From CABHOJ01 sp965649545 (lineage in GTDB: Bacteria; Pseudomonadota; Gammaproteobacteria; Burkholderiales; Methylophilaceae), in contig CBFGLF010000105.1 of the NCBI GenBank assembly GCA_965649545.1, positions 1 through 6,077 of the forward strand: 6,077 nucleotides of DNA, read 5' to 3'. Both the position numbers and the translations under genes were made by a program. The notes under the pieces were generated by a model, which was not told the DNA's origin, did no database searches, and worked only from the letters and a program-made list of their open reading frames with translations. Positions 5,677 to 6,077 of this stretch are shown piece after piece (the first letter of the stretch is position 1; the number at the start of each line of letters is the position of its first letter).

Positions 5677-6077
5677 ATGAGCCTGCAAACCATCATTGAA
5701 GACGCATTCGAGCGTCGCGCCGAGATCACCCCAGCCACCGCCAGCAAGGAAGTCAAAGACGCCGTGTTCAGCGTCCTGGCCGACCTCGACGCCGGCAAAC
5801 TGCGTGTCGCGGAACGTGTCGCCGGTACGCAGGAATGGACCACCCACCAGTGGATCAAGAAGGCCGTGCTGCTCTCCTTCCGCCTCGAAGACAACGTGCT
5901 GCTGGACGACGGCGTGACCAAGTATTTCGACAAGGTACCGCCAAAGTTCGCCAACTACACCGAAGCCGACTTCAAGGCCGGCGGTTTCCGCGTGGTGCCT
6001 AACGCGATCGTGCGTCGCGGTTCCTTCATCGCCAAGAACGCCGTGCTCATGCCTTCCTATGTCAACATCGGCGCCTA
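5677..6077 (+). CDS. dapD: Tetrahydrodipicolinate N-succinyltransferase, C-terminal half beyond window
   Basis: Cytoplasmic enzyme that transfers succinyl from succinyl-CoA to tetrahydrodipicolinate, the entry to the succinylase branch of diaminopimelate and lysine synthesis, and so also needed for peptidoglycan. The window holds 133 complete codons plus two bases; E. coli DapD has 274 residues, so about half is present. The N-terminal helical domain (MSLQTIIEDAFERRAEITPA, then QEWTTHQWIKKAVLLSFRL at 52-70) leads to FRVVPNAIVRRGSFIAKNAV (104-123) and MPSYVNIGA. The last part is the start of the left-handed beta-helix built of hexapeptide repeats that forms the trimer and active site. The start is well supported by the ACGGAA Shine-Dalgarno and the family N-terminus. 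It is separated from the M48 gene by a terminator, so it probably begins its own transcript. Confidence 0.95.
   Translation, partial: MSLQTIIEDAFERRAEITPATASKEVKDAVFSVLADLDAGKLRVAERVAGTQEWTTHQWIKKAVLLSFRLEDNVLLDDGVTKYFDKVPPKFANYTEADFKAGGFRVVPNAIVRRGSFIAKNAVLMPSYVNIGA

Overview
The window carries six protein-coding genes. Two are cut by the window edges: cysM at the left and dapD at the right. There are no RNA genes, mobile elements, CRISPR arrays or large repeats that I can see. The sequence is fairly GC-rich (roughly 58-60% by eye), densely packed, and every gene is a housekeeping type common in Proteobacteria. Protein wording (CysM with the GTTGT loop, four-cysteine DsbB, proton-coupled Kup, DapD of the succinylase lysine pathway) points to a betaproteobacterium. 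A Nitrosomonadales/Gallionellaceae-like origin is a guess only.

Layout. Positions 1-1465 hold two minus-strand genes: dsbB (959-1465), encoding the quinone-linked membrane oxidase that recharges DsbA, and about 100 bp downstream cysM (858 to beyond position 1), encoding cysteine synthase B. From 1466 onward everything reads on the plus strand: xseA (1510-2739, exonuclease VII large subunit), kup (2795-4678, potassium transporter), a lipoprotein zinc protease of family M48 (4739-5575), a stem-loop terminator (5616-5634), and the first 133 codons of dapD (from 5677). dsbB and xseA diverge from a 44-bp gap that holds a -10-like element on each strand.

How the genes relate. dsbB and cysM share a thiol theme (disulfide formation in the envelope, cysteine synthesis in the cytoplasm) and may be co-transcribed, but no further link is visible. 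xseA, kup, the M48 gene and dapD look like mostly independent transcription units in one direction: extended -10 or -10-like boxes precede kup and dapD, and a terminator separates the protease from dapD. The protease is predicted to be an outer-membrane lipoprotein, so two envelope-quality genes (dsbB and this one) lie within 4 kb of each other without being adjacent.

I found no convincing new system. The points worth a second look are small: a micro-ORF overlapping the cysM start, the compact divergent dsbB/xseA control region with a TTG start for xseA, the weak or missing Shine-Dalgarno of kup, and short palindromes at translation or transcription starts.
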